From NCBI GenBank assembly GCA_037127315.1, contig JBBBDQ010001456.1, positions 738,001-802,000 on the forward strand: a DNA stretch of 64,000 nucleotides. The letters run 5' to 3'. A model generated the notes under the pieces. It had not been told where the DNA came from, ran no database searches, and saw only the letters and a list, made by a program, of their open reading frames with translations. This document shows positions 1-12,165 of this stretch, one piece after another (the first letter of the stretch is position 1; each line of letters starts with the position of its first letter). This stretch comes from Ascarosepion bandense (lineage: Eukaryota; Mollusca; Cephalopoda; Sepiida; Sepiidae). The translations under genes and the position numbers were made by a program.

Positions 1-22
1 ACTAGCAAAAGAACTTCAAGAA

Positions 23-1400
23 ATGGGCAACGATCCTACTAAAACTCTTGCATGGATGACCAAAGGAATTACATTTCTTCTACCCAAGAATAGTGAAACA
101 AACAACCCGAAAAACTACAGATCAATTACATGCCTTCCGACAACATACAAACTAGTAACATGTATTTTAACAAAACATACATATTTCTTTTTGAAAAGAA
201 ATGACCTATTACCGCTTGAACAAAAAGGGTGCAAACGTGGCTGTTACGGATGTAAAGACCAATTGCTTATTAACAGCATGACCCTGGAAAACTGCTACAA
301 TGCAAAGAAAAATCTTAGTACTGCCTGGATAGATTATCGTAAGGCACTCAATAGTGTACCATATTCCTGGATCTTAAAGACTTTAAATATATACAAGATA
401 TCACCCGTCATCATCAATTTCATCAAACAATGCATGTCAATATGGAAAACAACCCTTTACCTCAATCATAATAAATGGAACCTATAAGTCTGGTGAAATA
501 AACATCAAAAGAGGTAAATTTCAGGGTGACTTTTTATCTCCCTTGCTATTCTGCATATCATTAATAGCACTAACCAGTCAACTTAATAAGACAGAATGTG
601 GTTATAAAATAGGACAAAAGAAAATAAGCCATCTATTTTACATGGATGACTTAAAGTTGTATGCTAAGAATGATGACGAGCCGGGAGGTCTTCTGCAAAC
701 TGTAAAATGCTTCATCAAAGACATTGGAATGAAATTCAATTTGAATAAATGTGCTAAAGCTACAGTTTTACGTGGATCGCTACAACAACCATCCTCAATT
801 AGCTTAGACCCTGCTGTAACAATAAAAGAATTAAAGCCAGAAGAAGCTTATGAATACCTCGGTGTAAATGAGAGTGAAAAAATTCACTATGAAAAAATGA
901 AAGAAATAGTGCGTAAAGAGTACTATGGAAGGCTACAACTGATATTAAAAACTGACTTGAATTCTCAGAACAGAATTATGGCCTTGCAATCCCAGTTGTC
1001 CAATATAGTTTCAACACCTTAAACTGGACTCTAAACGACATAAGAGAATGGATTCTTAAACAAGAAAGCTTATTTCTAAGCATAAGATTCATCATCCAAA
1101 GGCTGATGTAGACCGTCTATACGTACGTCGTAAAGAAGGTGAAAGAGTTCATGTTCAGCTAGAATTGTCATACAAGACAACTATTGTCTTACATAGAAAC
1201 AACAAAGGACTGGATGATACAATTAGTTAAACAACATGAAAACAGAAAGAAAAAATATTCAATAATAAAAGAAGGCAGTAAATACAAACAAGATTTACAT
1301 TTAGTAGATTCTGTAGAAAAGCAAAACAGAAGCCAAGAACCAACTGTTGCGGCAAAAAATATGAAAATGAAACCAAAGATAAAGCTCTTGAACAGATAAA
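23..1400 (+). pseudogene. Reverse transcriptase remnant of the R4/Dong-like LINE
   Basis: Broken RT coding region. The piece at 23-487 holds the fingers region (NYRSITCLPTTYKL, then a conserved GCKRGCYGCKDQL stretch). After a frameshift near 480-543 comes the palm with the catalytic box FYMDD at about 637-651 (YxDD type). The thumb continues through 1022 and a third frame to 1399. The QGD motif before the palm lies in a shifted frame near 520. The same protein is nearly intact in the minus-strand copy at 31578-33185, which shows where this copy is frameshifted and missing bases. It would copy its own RNA at a nicked target. No function is expected here. Confidence 0.85.
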
Positions 1401-1559
1401 ACAACGCTGGCAAGACAAACCTCTGCGTAGCCAATATCGAGAACGTTCCAATAAATCCAATGTTGATAAAGTTAATACTTGTAAATGGTTACGTGCATCT
1501 GGATTAAAGTCTGAGACTGAAGGCTTTATTCTTGCAGCGCAAGACCAAAGTCTTTTCAC

Positions 1560-2130
1560 TAGGAACTTTCAGGTAAATATTATACATAATAATGTGGATC
1601 CAAAATGCAGGTTCTGTTATAAACACCAAGAAACAATAGACCATCTAATCTCAGGATGTTCTGTACTTGCCCCAAATGAATATAAAAATCACCACGATAG
1701 AGTGGGGCAATATTTACATTGGACAATGAGCAAACGCTATGGAAAATATGTAAACAAACACTGGTATAAACATCACCCAGCACCGGTTACAGAAATAGAT
1801 GTCACCACTCTATGGGATTACACCATCTACACAGACAGAAAAAGTGAAGCAAATAGGCCGGACATTATTGTTAAAAACCAGAAAGAAAAAAACTTGCCTA
1901 TTAATTGATAGGGCTTGTCCAGCGGATTGTAACATAGCAACCAAGGAATTTGAAAAACTGTAAAAATATAAAGACCTGGAAATTGAAATATAAAAATTGT
2001 GAAAATTGAAAACAAGAATCGTGCCAGTGATAGTAGGTGCACTTGGAATGATAAAAAATGGAATAAAACAACACATTGAAAGAAGCCCTGGAAACCCCAG
2101 CTTAAGAGATATACAAAACTTGTCTTGTTA
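1560..2130 (+). pseudogene. CCHC knuckle plus restriction-like endonuclease, R4-like LINE
   Basis: The C-terminal part of the LINE protein. The frame at about 1594-1908 shows a Cys-x2-Cys...His...Cys cluster (CRFCYKHQ...HLISGC), then a conserved linker, then RPDIIVK at about 1855. RPDIIVK is the first half of the PD-(D/E)XK nuclease motif. A one-base shift near 1890 moves the second half (a Leu-Ile-Asp segment followed by ACPADCN) to another frame, and further stops follow to about 2130. In this lineage the domain nicks the target for target-primed reverse transcription. The order of knuckle then nuclease is clear; the enzyme is dead. Confidence 0.75.
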
Positions 2131-2319
2131 AGTACAGCCCACACACTAAAGAGAACTTTGTCTATGTAACGCTAGGGATGTTAGGGGAGATAGAAAAAAC
2201 ATGAAATGGAGCCATAACAACACATCACGACCTGCCTTAGGTCTTCTCGCAGACTTGGTAGGTAGTGTGACCATAGCAGAAATCGAAATATGATGAAAAA
2301 TGACAACATAATAATAGTG

Positions 2320-3050
2320 TTATTGTAATTGTTATTCAGAAAAGATGAAGTGCAAGTTGATGAAATTGGGTTAATCTTTTTTAATTTTTCATCTTTTTAT
2401 AACCGTTGATTTGCGTGATTCGCTTCTCTTGCTAAATATCCCATAGTTTGTGCATTTGGAAGAATTCATAATACAATTCGAAGCTCTAGGTTTCTATCTG
2501 TACTTTCAAAGTTATATAATGTTAGATGATTATATGTAAAGTTTTGGATTAAAGATACTTGTTAAATAATCGTAATTGAGTAATGGCAAAAATTATTTGC
2601 TGACCGTTGTTTTATCCCGAAAAGTCTAATTCTGATAAATGCGTAATTGTCGAAATCTGTTAAGAACTTCATTTTATTAACATCTCATCCTCTAAACCAA
2701 ATTCGCAGGTGCTTTTACCAGACACTGTTTTGTAAATTGATATAGCGGAATTTTGATATTTTTACAACGTTGGACATGGCGGTTTTGCAAGTTCTAAACT
2801 AGCCGCTTTTCCTTTATTTAGACAAAATCATTTTTAATTACTAGTAACACCGATGCCGATGCTTGGAATAGAAATACTAATGCTTCTCTAATTTACTGAA
2901 CTCTAATACCAAAGGAATAAACAATTTTCTTTTCATTTTTTAAATATCTCCATCACGTCTCACCAAAAAATGCCAAAGTGGCATGTCAGAACCGTTTTTG
3001 TAATTAAACATATTTAGACTAATCGTCGATGATCGTTGACATATTATTCA
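2320..3050. other. AT-rich spacer, nothing recognised
   Basis: No ORF of note, RNA gene or repeat seen elsewhere in the window could be recognised here. Confidence 0.5.
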
Positions 3051-3051
3051 T

Positions 3052-3385
3052 TCAGTTAAGTGCCTTACGTGATACACGCTTTGGGTGATCATGTCTCGAA
3101 AGAGACATGACTGACTGGGCAGAAGATTATCTCGCAGTAGGTTGCCATTGCTTTCTGCGGTAGACTGGTTGTAGCCAAGGCTATAGAACCCAATCTGTCC
3201 TATTATCTATTATCTGTCCTATTATTATTAGTTGTGTAATATATAGCCCATAACTGGAGAGAAGAAACGGATTAATACATTTTCCAAGGGTGTTTGTGCA
3301 TAAGTAAATGTAAGGAATTCAAATGGGATTCGAACTCGGCACCCCGATTTGTCGTTTCGAGTCGATATCCACTGCATCACAAATC
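3052..3385 (-). repeat. tRNA-derived SINE, copy 1
   Basis: Reverse-orientation copy of the SINE seen at 8612, 18671, 19296, 25545 and 51619. The tRNA-like head is at the right end, and the tail motif (rc of GCACTTAACTGA) is at the left end near 3052. It carries an extra ATT-rich insertion around 3200-3240 and is more diverged than copies 2 and 4. Confidence 0.85.
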
Positions 3386-3769
3386 GAATTACTCCCTGCT
3401 CCACGTGACTTAACGTGAAGTCAGATTCACAATTTGTGAAGATACCTAACAAAGAATATGAAAAATAAATATTAAAAATAAAAATGATTAAATACCATAA
3501 CATTTTATAAACATCTGTCATGTTATATAATTTCATTTTCTGTTATTACATTGCAAAATTATTTTAAAAGAAAATTTTATATTATTTTTTTTTCATAATT
3601 GCTGAAAATATTATTTTAGATTTTTAATTTTACTATATAGTTAAAAACAAAAAACGAAGCGTACGATTAAGCGACATAAAATTATGTCATATTCGATTAC
3701 CATCCTTAGCTTTCTTTTTTTCCGAATTCCGTCTGTCATATCAATCGTCGCCCCAGATAACACTGATAA

Positions 3770-4196
3770 TATTGATAAGGATGGCTACTGTGATTAAGAA
3801 ATGCTTTTATAGTACATTTCAGGCAATAAGTAAGTAATATTTGTTTTAAATCAGATTAAGGTAAATTTAAACTTCCTAATTTGACTAAAATACCATGTCA
3901 GCGAGGTATATTTTATTTTTTCAAGATTTTTAAAACCGAAAATTGGCTTCTGCTTACAAAATGTGCCAATCGATCAAGAATAGCCGAAAAATTGAAATTA
4001 TTTTTTTTTAACTGATAATTTTTAGATTCCATTTAATATAATTTCGGTTTGAAATACACCAGGGTATTTTACTTACTGGAATTAGTAAATTTAATCTCTT
4101 AAGTTTCAAATTAAGCTAAACTGAAAGCCTCAAGAAAGTTTTTTTATTTAGTAAAATCTATTTAAAACATAGGTATCGAAAACGGGTGGAGTTACC
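3770..4196 (+). repeat. GGTACC-family repeat, tail segment
   Basis: Matches the tail of the long copy at 35063-37541 (compare 37130-37541). It shares an AAGTAATA block, a GTGCCA block, the stretch about an apparent TTGAAATACACCAG motif, and a final GTGGAGTTACC that corresponds to GTGAAGGTACC. It is non-coding. Its left border is approximate. Confidence 0.6.
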
Positions 4197-4590
4197 TACA
4201 CAAGTGCCTCAGAAGAAAAGATTGTATTGGTAACTTTAATTAATAATATTAATTACCAGTAATGGTGATGGGAATATTAGCCATTTTCTTATAAGGAAAC
4301 ATTCGGCATTCATTCATCGATGTTGGTGTGGTTTGAAATTTAAGAAATATTTCTTTTCAAAATTTTTTAAGAAAAACAGGTGCGATTTCCATTCTGATAA
4401 GCTGTTTAATGCTGCATATATGTCATCAAACTTCTTCAGGAAATAGCTTGCCTCTCGAATAGAAAAGTGTATACTTGCTATGTAGACCTAGCAGCAGCAC
4501 ACGACTACATTAACAGAGATTTCCTCTTCTCAGTAGTTAAAAACCACTTTCCAAGTTCCGGATCGGCTGAATCTGGTTGAAGAACTAACA

Positions 4591-5848
4591 CATCACACAA
4601 TAAGTCCCGGGCCTGACATATAGATGGCCCCACTAATAAAAATTCATATTATTTTATGATGTACTAAACTTCAAATAGCATGTGAGAAAATTTGGGCCAA
4701 ATCGGATTATTAGTTTACAAATTACAGTTATTTAAGCGAAGTTACTGTTGCAAATTTCCAAAACAATGGACAAATCTGAATTTTGTGTGTTGATAAAGCA
4801 TTGCTTTTTCATGGAAGACAAATACTGTTCAAGCAAAGCAATGACTTGATAAGTGTTATCCGGAATTTGCTCCGTCGGAAACAACGGTTAAGACATGCTG
4901 ACTTTAAACGCAGTCGTGCAGTCGTACAGACGCAAGTGATGCTGAACGCTCAGGTCGCCCAAAATTGGCTTTTGTCCCAGAAAACACCAAAAAATCCACA
5001 AACTCGTTTTGGCCGATCGTAAATTAAAGTTGCGTGAGATAGCAGAGGAATTGAACATATCAGAAAGCAGTGTATTCACCATTTTGCATAAACATTTGTC
5101 AATGAGAAATATGTGTTCAAAGTGGGTGCCTCGTTTGCTCACAGTCTATCAAACAAACAACAACGCGTCGACCATTCTGAGCGTTGTTTGCAACTGTTTC
5201 AGCGAAACAAAAAGGAGTTTTTGCGTAAATATGCGACAATGGATGAAACATGGATCTACAACTTCACTCCGGAGTCAAATCGGCAGTCAAACGACCAAAG
5301 ACGCAAACATCAGCAGGCAAGGTTTTGGCCTCCATATTTTGGGATGCGCAAGGTATTTTGTTCACCAATTACCTTGAAAAAGGAAGAACCATCAATAGTG
5401 GAAATTATATAGCATTATTGATGCGTTTGAAGGAAGAAATCGCCAAAAAACGGACACAAATGAAGAAGAAAAAAGTGATCTTTCGTCAAGACAATGCACC
5501 GTGTGACAAGTCAATCGTAACGATGGCAAAACTACATGAATAGCCCTTCGAATTGCTCTTCCACATCCACCCTATTCTCTAGATCTGCCACACCCGCGAC
5601 TACTGGCTGCTTGCAGACCTCAAAAGAATACACCAGGGAAAAAGATTTGGCTCTAATGAAAAAGTGATATCGGAAACAGAGGCTTATTTTGAGACCAAAG
5701 ACAAATCGTTCTACAAAAAAGACATCGAATTGTTGGAGAAGCGTTGGGATCAGTGTATCACCCTGGAAAGAGACTATGTTGATGAATAAAGTTGAATTTT
5801 GCCTAAAAAATGTTTGGTTTATTAGTTAGGCCAGGTGAGTGATCTGTT
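4591..5848 (+). mobile_element. mariner DNA transposon, degenerate copy 1
   Basis: A whole mariner-length unit (about 1.26 kb). The left end (AAGTCCCGGGCCTGACATA) and the right end (ATTAGTTAGGCCAGGTGAG) are imperfect inverted repeats, sharing TCA near the tip and GGCCT. The same ends frame the second copy at 24136-25385. Exact termini are uncertain because both copies are decayed. Confidence 0.8.
4766..5789 (+). pseudogene. mariner transposase pseudogene, copy 1
   Basis: A single-gene DD34D mariner transposase, broken into several frames. The start is taken as ATG 4766 (MDKSEF...), at the position of the start in the other copy. Visible motifs are the helix-turn-helix region with HADFKR, LADRKLKLREIAEEL near 5010-5060, MDETW holding the first catalytic Asp (codon 5242-5244), QDNAPC with the second Asp near 5490, and a frame-shifted region near 5580 carrying the third Asp. 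The stop is TAA at 5787-5789, following the usual YVDE ending. Frameshifts occur near 4830, 5150 and 5560. It would cut and paste at TA; inactive. Confidence 0.85.
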
Positions 5849-5849
5849 A

Positions 5850-7899
5850 TATCGCTCAATAAAGTCGTACATATTCGGGCGAGGAACCCAATACTGAAAC
5901 ATTCGAATCGTTAACTGGATTACGACAAGGATGAATTGAAATCCCAGTCTATTTAATCGCTTCCTAGACTATGCTCTGTCCATCTACAAGCACAGATGTC
6001 AAGAGATGAGTATTGATCTCTTAAACATTTGATACTGTACTCAAATTAACCTATTGATAGAATCACCTTTACTGCTTCTCTTACCGATGATCATATACGA
6101 AGGACATGTAGGCTATACTGATGACATAGTCACTCATAATTGAGACAAGAATGATCTTGAACCAAAATCAACAGAAGTATAATTCAAGGTAACCCTAACC
6201 CTAAAACAGAAACTGTGATCTGGAATTGGAAAGCAGTGACAATGATAGTAAGTAAGATGAATCCAGTATAAAAAGCCAGGTTATGAGGATTTGATTTTCA
6301 TGCAACAGTGAGAATCTCGTTACTAAAATGTCCATCGGTACCTTCACTAATTAAGTCCAATGAAGATTCTTCTATACGTGTGATGGTCTTGGGGGTTACC
6401 TTTTTATTTCCATAGTCCGTTTTGGGGGATGCACTTCTGATTTTTTCATTTTCCAAAGTTCAGTCTCACTGACAAGTGATGCTTTATTGTTTTTGTTTTT
6501 TTATTTGTTTTTTGTTTTTTGTTTGTTTGTTTTTTTTAATTTCATATAGCTTTCTTTACTTCTTCATCATTAAGTTCATTACTGCTTAACTTTAGAGACA
6601 GACATTGTCATGACAGGATGTATATTGACTTATATTCTAATTTCACACATATTTTCGGCTTAGTGTGGTTGGGGTTGGAGTGTGACGTAAAGTTCTTTTT
6701 GTTTGTTTTTTTTGTTTTTTTTTATTCATACCGGGATATCTTTTCTGTTTGGGTTTTGATTCTAGGATATGAAAAGTTGTTTATTCTTGTTTCTTTACTT
6801 ATTCTTGTTTCTTTACTTTTCATCCTTTCAAAATATGAAACTTTATTGAGAGTGAAAGTTTTACATAGATTTTAGGATTAGTTTTTTTCTGAAAATTTCC
6901 GTCACATATCCAACCAATGTCTAAATGAGTCGTGTAGCTCTCATCGGAGCACAGTATTTCTTTTACAATAACAATTAGAAGAAATGTTTTAATCACCGCC
7001 TATTTGGGAATATATTCAAAATTTTGTTTGTTTGTTTTTTGTTTTGTTTTGTCTTTTTTTTTTTGTTTTGCTTTGTTTTGTTTTGTTTTTTGTTTTTTTA
7101 CTTTTTGTCTCGCCTGTCTATTTGTCCCATCTCTGTATATGCTTGTTCACGAATCATTTGTATTTTATCAGATGTGACCCTTAAGTTTAATTATCAGTAT
7201 TAAAGCTTATTCTATTTGATTTTTTCCATTTCACACTCATTAATGACGAAAAAATTGTTCAAAATAATGGAAAAGGGAGAAATAAGAGAAACGAATATAA
7301 TTGCTTAGAAAGAGAGCGGAGGAGAGAGACTAAGATAATGGTGTCAGCATGGAAGAGAGAAATAAGGGAGAGTGAAAAATAGAAAAAAAAAAGATAGGGA
7401 AACCGGAGGAAAGAAGATTTATAAAATGAAAGTGATAAATAAAGAGAGAGAGAGTAAATAGAAAGAGGAAAACTTAAGGAAATTGACAGACTAATATTTT
7501 AGCGAGAAAAAAGCATAAGTGAAAATTTAAGTTTCATTGTTATTGCTGTTAATGAGGAAAGAGGGTGTAGAAATTTTTAAACTCACAGGACAGAGAGAAA
7601 TAGAGAAAAGCCTACCTAACAAGCTTTAACTGAATGACAGCAATGGCTGAGGCAAATAAGGATGCAAATATTACTTAGAGCTACAAGGGATATAAATTTG
7701 TGGAGAGCCATGATCACACTCATTCTGACGGGATATTTCACATAAAATAAGTGAAAAGTGGTTGTTCAATGGTTCCACTAGGTATCTCGTGACAGTTGCT
7801 TCACAAATGCACAATCTGGTCCATTCTTTGGGGACATGAGTTCATACACTGAGATAGTGACAAGAACGGTTCTTCCAAAAAAGATGGATCAGAGCGATG

Positions 7900-7938
<39 letters not shown>

Positions 7939-8567
7939 AAAAGATTTTTTTTTAAATTGTTGGGGGCTGGGGGTGAGTAGAAATTAGGATAGTAGAAAAA
8001 GGATAACCGAACATAAAAGGAAAATTAACAAAAGGGTAGAAAAAGAATTAGAAAAGTATTTTATGGTTAAAGAATGAAAAAGAAAAATGAGCCGGCGGCA
8101 GCGTCAGTTAGTGTGGTGGTATGGGGGGGAATGTTTGGCTGTTCGAGTATTCAATATCTTTAGGTCAAAGTCTGGGAATGAGGTTGACACTTGGGAACGG
8201 GACCCTCGTGTAAGAAAAGGTGAGGTGGGAAAAGAGATGCAGGGGATATAGGGTCTTCCAAGAAATAGAATATTGTGTAAAAGGGTATAAAATCAGTTTG
8301 AAGGGTGTCAAGAAACTAGAACGAAACGAAATGATTTTTCGAGTTAGTTATCTACGTACATAACATATCTGACACAAGAAGAGAGATGAATTTAAAAAAA
8401 GCAAACGACTCGCGAGGAAATTGGTTTGTTAGTGTTTTACATTTACAACGCGAAACAATCTTCTAGCAAGTAAAAGAAAGAATATTATTAGGTATATTAT
8501 GTATCTCAATTAAATCTTATGAAATTTTATAATCAGATTTAGAGATGTGACGGCGACAAACTTTCTT
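5850..8567. other. AT-rich region with simple sequence, no gene recognised
   Basis: Runs of T and TTTG (6485-6540, 7020-7105), a purine-rich stretch (7250-7480), and a (GAAA)n tract at about 7903-7940. A short TTAGGG-like double unit (about 6190-6204) is seen on the complementary strand, too short to be telomeric. The 85-residue ORF at 6618-6875 is hydrophobic low-complexity coding potential from T-rich DNA and is not supported. Confidence 0.5.
7903..7940. repeat. (GAAA)n microsatellite
   Basis: About nine GAAA units in a row. Confidence 0.95.
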
Positions 8568-8600
8568 TTAATTAATTAATTAATTAATTAATTAATTAAA
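8568..8600. repeat. (TTAA)n microsatellite
   Basis: About eight perfect TTAA/ATTA units, immediately upstream of SINE copy 2. Confidence 0.95.
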
Positions 8601-8611
8601 AAAAAGACATA

Positions 8612-8917
8612 TGTGCGTTGTGGAGCATTGGATATCGGCTCGGAACGAGAGATCGGGGAGCCGAGTTCGAATTCCAGCCGAATTCATTGCATTCACTTAC
8701 GCGCAAATACCCTTGGGAAAGGTATTAATCCGTCTATTCCTTCCAGTTATGGGTTAAATAATAGGACAGATTAGGTTCTATAGCCTTGGTTGGCAACCAG
8801 TCTACCGCAGAAAGTAATGGCAACCTACTGCAGGATAATCTTCTGCCCAGTCAGTCACGTCTCTTTCGAGACATAATCGCCCAAGCGTGTATCACGTATG
8901 GCACTTAACTGACTGAC
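8612..8917 (+). repeat. tRNA-derived SINE, copy 2
   Basis: About 306 bp. The 5' part is tRNA-like: an A-box-like TGGAGCATTGG and a B-box-like GTTCGAATTC, matching internal pol III promoter spacing. The body contains a perfect GTCTCTTTCGAGAC hairpin near 8860, and the tail reads GCACTTAACTGACTGA. No poly(A) is present. It ends right against the start of a GGTACC-family copy. SINEs of this kind move using LINE enzymes; which LINE is not shown here. Confidence 0.9.
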
Positions 8918-8918
8918 C

Positions 8919-9727
8919 TCCACTAAATCGCTGAAAAAACAGCATAGTATGAAGAAAAAATGCTCCAAACTTTAACAAAAACGAACTTTTTCATCAACAA
9001 AATGTTTATGTTATTATTAAAAAAAAAAAATCAAAGTATTTTTAATTATTTTTCAAAATTTTTTAATCCTTTCTAACTTCTAACACGTTCGAAATTTCGG
9101 TAAAACTTGTTTCAGTTTTTGTTGCGAGAGTTTACAATAGAATATGAAATAATATATAACTCAGTTTACTTTTTTTATCTTAACAAAACTTTTTCAGGAC
9201 TTCACAAATTAATAAAATTATTTTTTGAAATTATTATTTTTTAAAATCTTGATAAAAATATTTTTACATCTGTTATCGCCCCGCAACGTAAATTTATGAA
9301 ATTTCGTGAAATTAAATTTTGTTTGGAAACGCAGGACTCATTATAGAATGTAAATCAGGTACCTTCACTCGTTTTTTATGCCTAACTTTTAAATTGATTT
9401 CTAAAAATAAAAATGTTTTCTTGAAACTTTTATTTTAGTTTTAATTGTTGAAAGCTAAATAATTAAATTTTATATGCTTTGGTATATTTCAAACAGAAAT
9501 TATTAAAAACTATAAAAGCTAAAATGTTTTGATTTTTAAAATTTTTTAAAAATTTCGGCCATTTTTGAGCGATCAACATATTTGTAAACAAAAGTTAATT
9601 CTCGGTTTTAAAATCTTGCAAAATAAAGTATACATCTATGACACGTTACTTTTGGAAAATTAGCAAATTTAAAGTTAAATTAATTTTATTTGTACAAGTA
9701 TTCCTTATCTATAGCATGAAATTTAGG
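8919..9727 (+). repeat. GGTACC-family repeat: head unit plus inverted tail
   Basis: 8919-9363 reads as the head of the family (CTCCACTAAATCGCTGAAAA onward). It ends at a GGTACC (9358-9363), from which an inverted tail runs to about 9727. The inverted tail matches the reverse complement of 37130-37541, ending with the complement of the ATGCTATAAATAAGTAATAC block. It is non-coding. Confidence 0.65.
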
Positions 9728-10375
9728 CTCAGGGCCATTTCTTCTCACCCATCTGCCCATATATTTGTGCTTGGCGATTTTAACGCCCACCACACTAAGT
9801 GGCTTGAAAACTCAGCCACCGACCTTGCTGGAATCCGCACCATGCACTTTTCAATAGCCCAAGCTCTAACGCAAGTGGTGGACTTCCCCACGCGTTTCTC
9901 TAAAAACCCTAACGGAAGGGACTCTTTACTCGACCTGTGCTTTACCTCCATCCCAAAATCCTGCACTACCAGGCAACTCTGCCCCCTCGGAAACTCTGAC
10001 CACGCCGTAGTCTCCGTAAACATATCAATCAGCACTAACTCTACCCAAGAAAACCAAACCAGCAGAATATCATACTGCTACCAAAGAGCCGACTGGGACT
10101 CGTTCAGGGACTTCCTCTGCGACGTCCCCTGGAACAACGTCTTCGATCTTCCTGTCGAAGACTGTGCCTCCGAAGTCTCCTCTTGGGTTAAGGCTGGCAT
10201 CGACGCTTTTATCCCGGCCAGGAAATTCCAACTAAAACCAAATTCGTCCCCCTGGTTCTCACCCGCTTGCTCGGCTGCCATTGCCCAACAGCTTCTTTTC
10301 TCGCGCTTCCCGCCTGTGGAACTCCCTTCCACAACTCTGCTTTCCCGACAGCTACAATCTCCAGGTGTTTACATG
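9728..10375 (+). pseudogene. APE endonuclease fragment joined to LINE ORF2 C-terminus
   Basis: The frame open from about 9638 carries GDFNAHH (near 9775) and SDHAVVSV (near 9998). These are the Mg-binding and catalytic His motifs of the apurinic-like endonuclease that nicks target DNA for LINE insertion. A tryptophan-rich linker with PWFSPAC follows near 10250. At about 10287 the sequence jumps to the ORF2 end in a different frame, where SRLWNSLPQ and CFPDSYNLQ are followed by RVNRHLLSH and a stop. That ending is typical of Jockey/CR1-type ORF2. Residues before 9728 come from the neighbouring repeat. Confidence 0.75.
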
Positions 10376-10590
10376 TAGGGTCAATAGACACCTCCTATCA
10401 CACTAACTCCCAACTATTCTCAGAACACTCTCATCTACCCAACTCTCATTCTCAGTATCCTTACCCGCCTATCACCCACCCTCTGACATTTCCTATATTT
10501 AATCAGCCTTTCTCCACTCTACGTAGCCCCCTGCGCAGTAGTGGCAGTGACATGCCTTGCCTTGCTCGGGGTGAAACGCTTATAAAAAAA
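9728..10590 (+). mobile_element. Internally deleted Jockey/CR1-like LINE with poly(A) tail
   Basis: The left part encodes the C-terminal half of an APE-type endonuclease. The right part (from about 10287) is the 3' end of the same kind of LINE, matching the piece at 30240-30565. It ends in an A12 run at about 10577-10590. The RT domain is absent. This implies an internal deletion or a template switch before insertion. Confidence 0.75.
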
Positions 10591-10689
10591 AAAAAACTAT
10601 TTCTTAATCACTGATTGTTGATCTTTCTGACCTTTCCTGATGATTTGACATGTGACGACAGCTAGAAGCGATATAAGCTAAGTATCTAT

Positions 10690-12111
10690 GGTGACCACAA
10701 TTTACATAATTGTCAATTTTTTTTTCCTGTAAGGGGGAAGAAAACTTTCAAGACATGACTTTTTAATGCACACACAGAAATTACCATATAAAGAAAAATT
10801 CAAATACACACAAAAAATTAAAAATTATTTTAAAAATTCGAAGGCTCGATGATTTGTATTAAACTTTTCAATTTTCCATGAGTAAAAATAGTTTTCATTT
10901 AATAACTTAATAACCTAACGCCTACAAGTCTTTGAAATATTTTAAAATATTTTTGAAACTTTATAAATTATTATAATTAAAAATAAAATAAAAACATTTT
11001 TATATTCATTATTAATCGAAAACAAATTTTTCTTCAGACTATAATGTCTTTAATTTATATTATTTATTAAAGCAATTAAAAGCTTATCTAATTAAATAAT
11101 ATCATAGTTTTACTGCATTTTTTATTTTTTATTTTTTATTTTTTACTATTGGGGGCAGATTCTTAGAAAAAAAGAACCAAATGGTTGAAAAAAAAATAAC
11201 AGATGATTTACAATTTAGGTACCTTTACTAAAATGTTGGAAAAACAGTATATGAAGAAAAAATGCCTCAAATGTAATAAAAGCGAACATTTTCCATCAAA
11301 ATATTTATGTTATTATTAAGAGGAATGATCAAAGTATTTTGTTTTTAATTTTTTAATCCTTTCTAACACGTTCGAAATTTTGGTAAAAAATCTTGTTTTG
11401 ATTTTCGTTAAAGGGTTATAAAATCGTTACGAGAGTTTACAATGGATAATTTAATATTACCTAACTCAATTTTTTTCCAGTGAAAAACACATTAAATTGG
11501 AAAATCTTGCACACAAATCAAATAATTGTCGGATTTTAATGAAATTTTCAGGACTTATTTTCAAATGAATGAAATAAATTTTAAAATTATTATTTTTTAA
11601 AAATCTTGGTAATTTTTATTTTTACATCTGTTACACCCTCCACGTAAATTCATAAAATTTTAAGAAATTAAACTTTGTTTGGAAAATTGGTTTGATTAGT
11701 TAAATGCAGAACTCATTGAGAAATGTAAATCAACTATAATTTTTTTTAAATGTTTTGTCTTTATATCTGATAATTTGCTCCCCAAAGAAATGCAATAAAA
11801 CTATGACATTATTCAATTTGAAAATCTTTTAATTGTTTTAATAAATGCTATATATTAAGAACATTATAGTCTGAAGAAAAAAAATTCGATTAATAATGAA
11901 ATTTTAAAAGGATTGTTTACATGTTTTTGGTTTTGGTTTTTGTTTTTTGTTTTTGTTTTTTTCATTATAATAATTTATAAAGTTTCAAAAATGTTTTGAA
12001 AATATTTCAAAGATTTGTTGACGTTAGGTTATTAAGTTATTGAGAGAAGACTATTTACTAATCAAAAATTGAAAAGTTTAATACAAATCGTCGAACCTTC
12101 GTATTTTTTTA

Positions 12112-12165
<54 letters not shown>

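Larger units (their letters stand above)
1..2317 (+). mobile_element. R4/Dong-like non-LTR retrotransposon, cut by window edge
   Basis: A degenerate site-specific-type LINE. It carries reverse transcriptase, then a C-terminal Cys-Cys-His-Cys knuckle, then a restriction-like endonuclease, which is the layout of the R2/R4/NeSL lineages. The 3' end (about 2220-2317) reappears in inverted orientation at 31207 and 33389, which fixes the end of the element at a short run of ATA units. The 5' part lies outside the window. Assignment to the R4/Dong clade is inferred from domain order and from the (TAA)n setting of the sister copies. Confidence 0.8.

Noticed and set aside
6189..6205. AACCCTAACCCTAA, telomere-like
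   Set aside because: Only two units; an interstitial chance match.
8612..8690. Possible tRNA gene (A- and B-box, GTTCGAATTC)
   Set aside because: The tRNA-like part continues into a conserved 230-bp body repeated six times, and no full cloverleaf acceptor stem is present; it is a SINE head.
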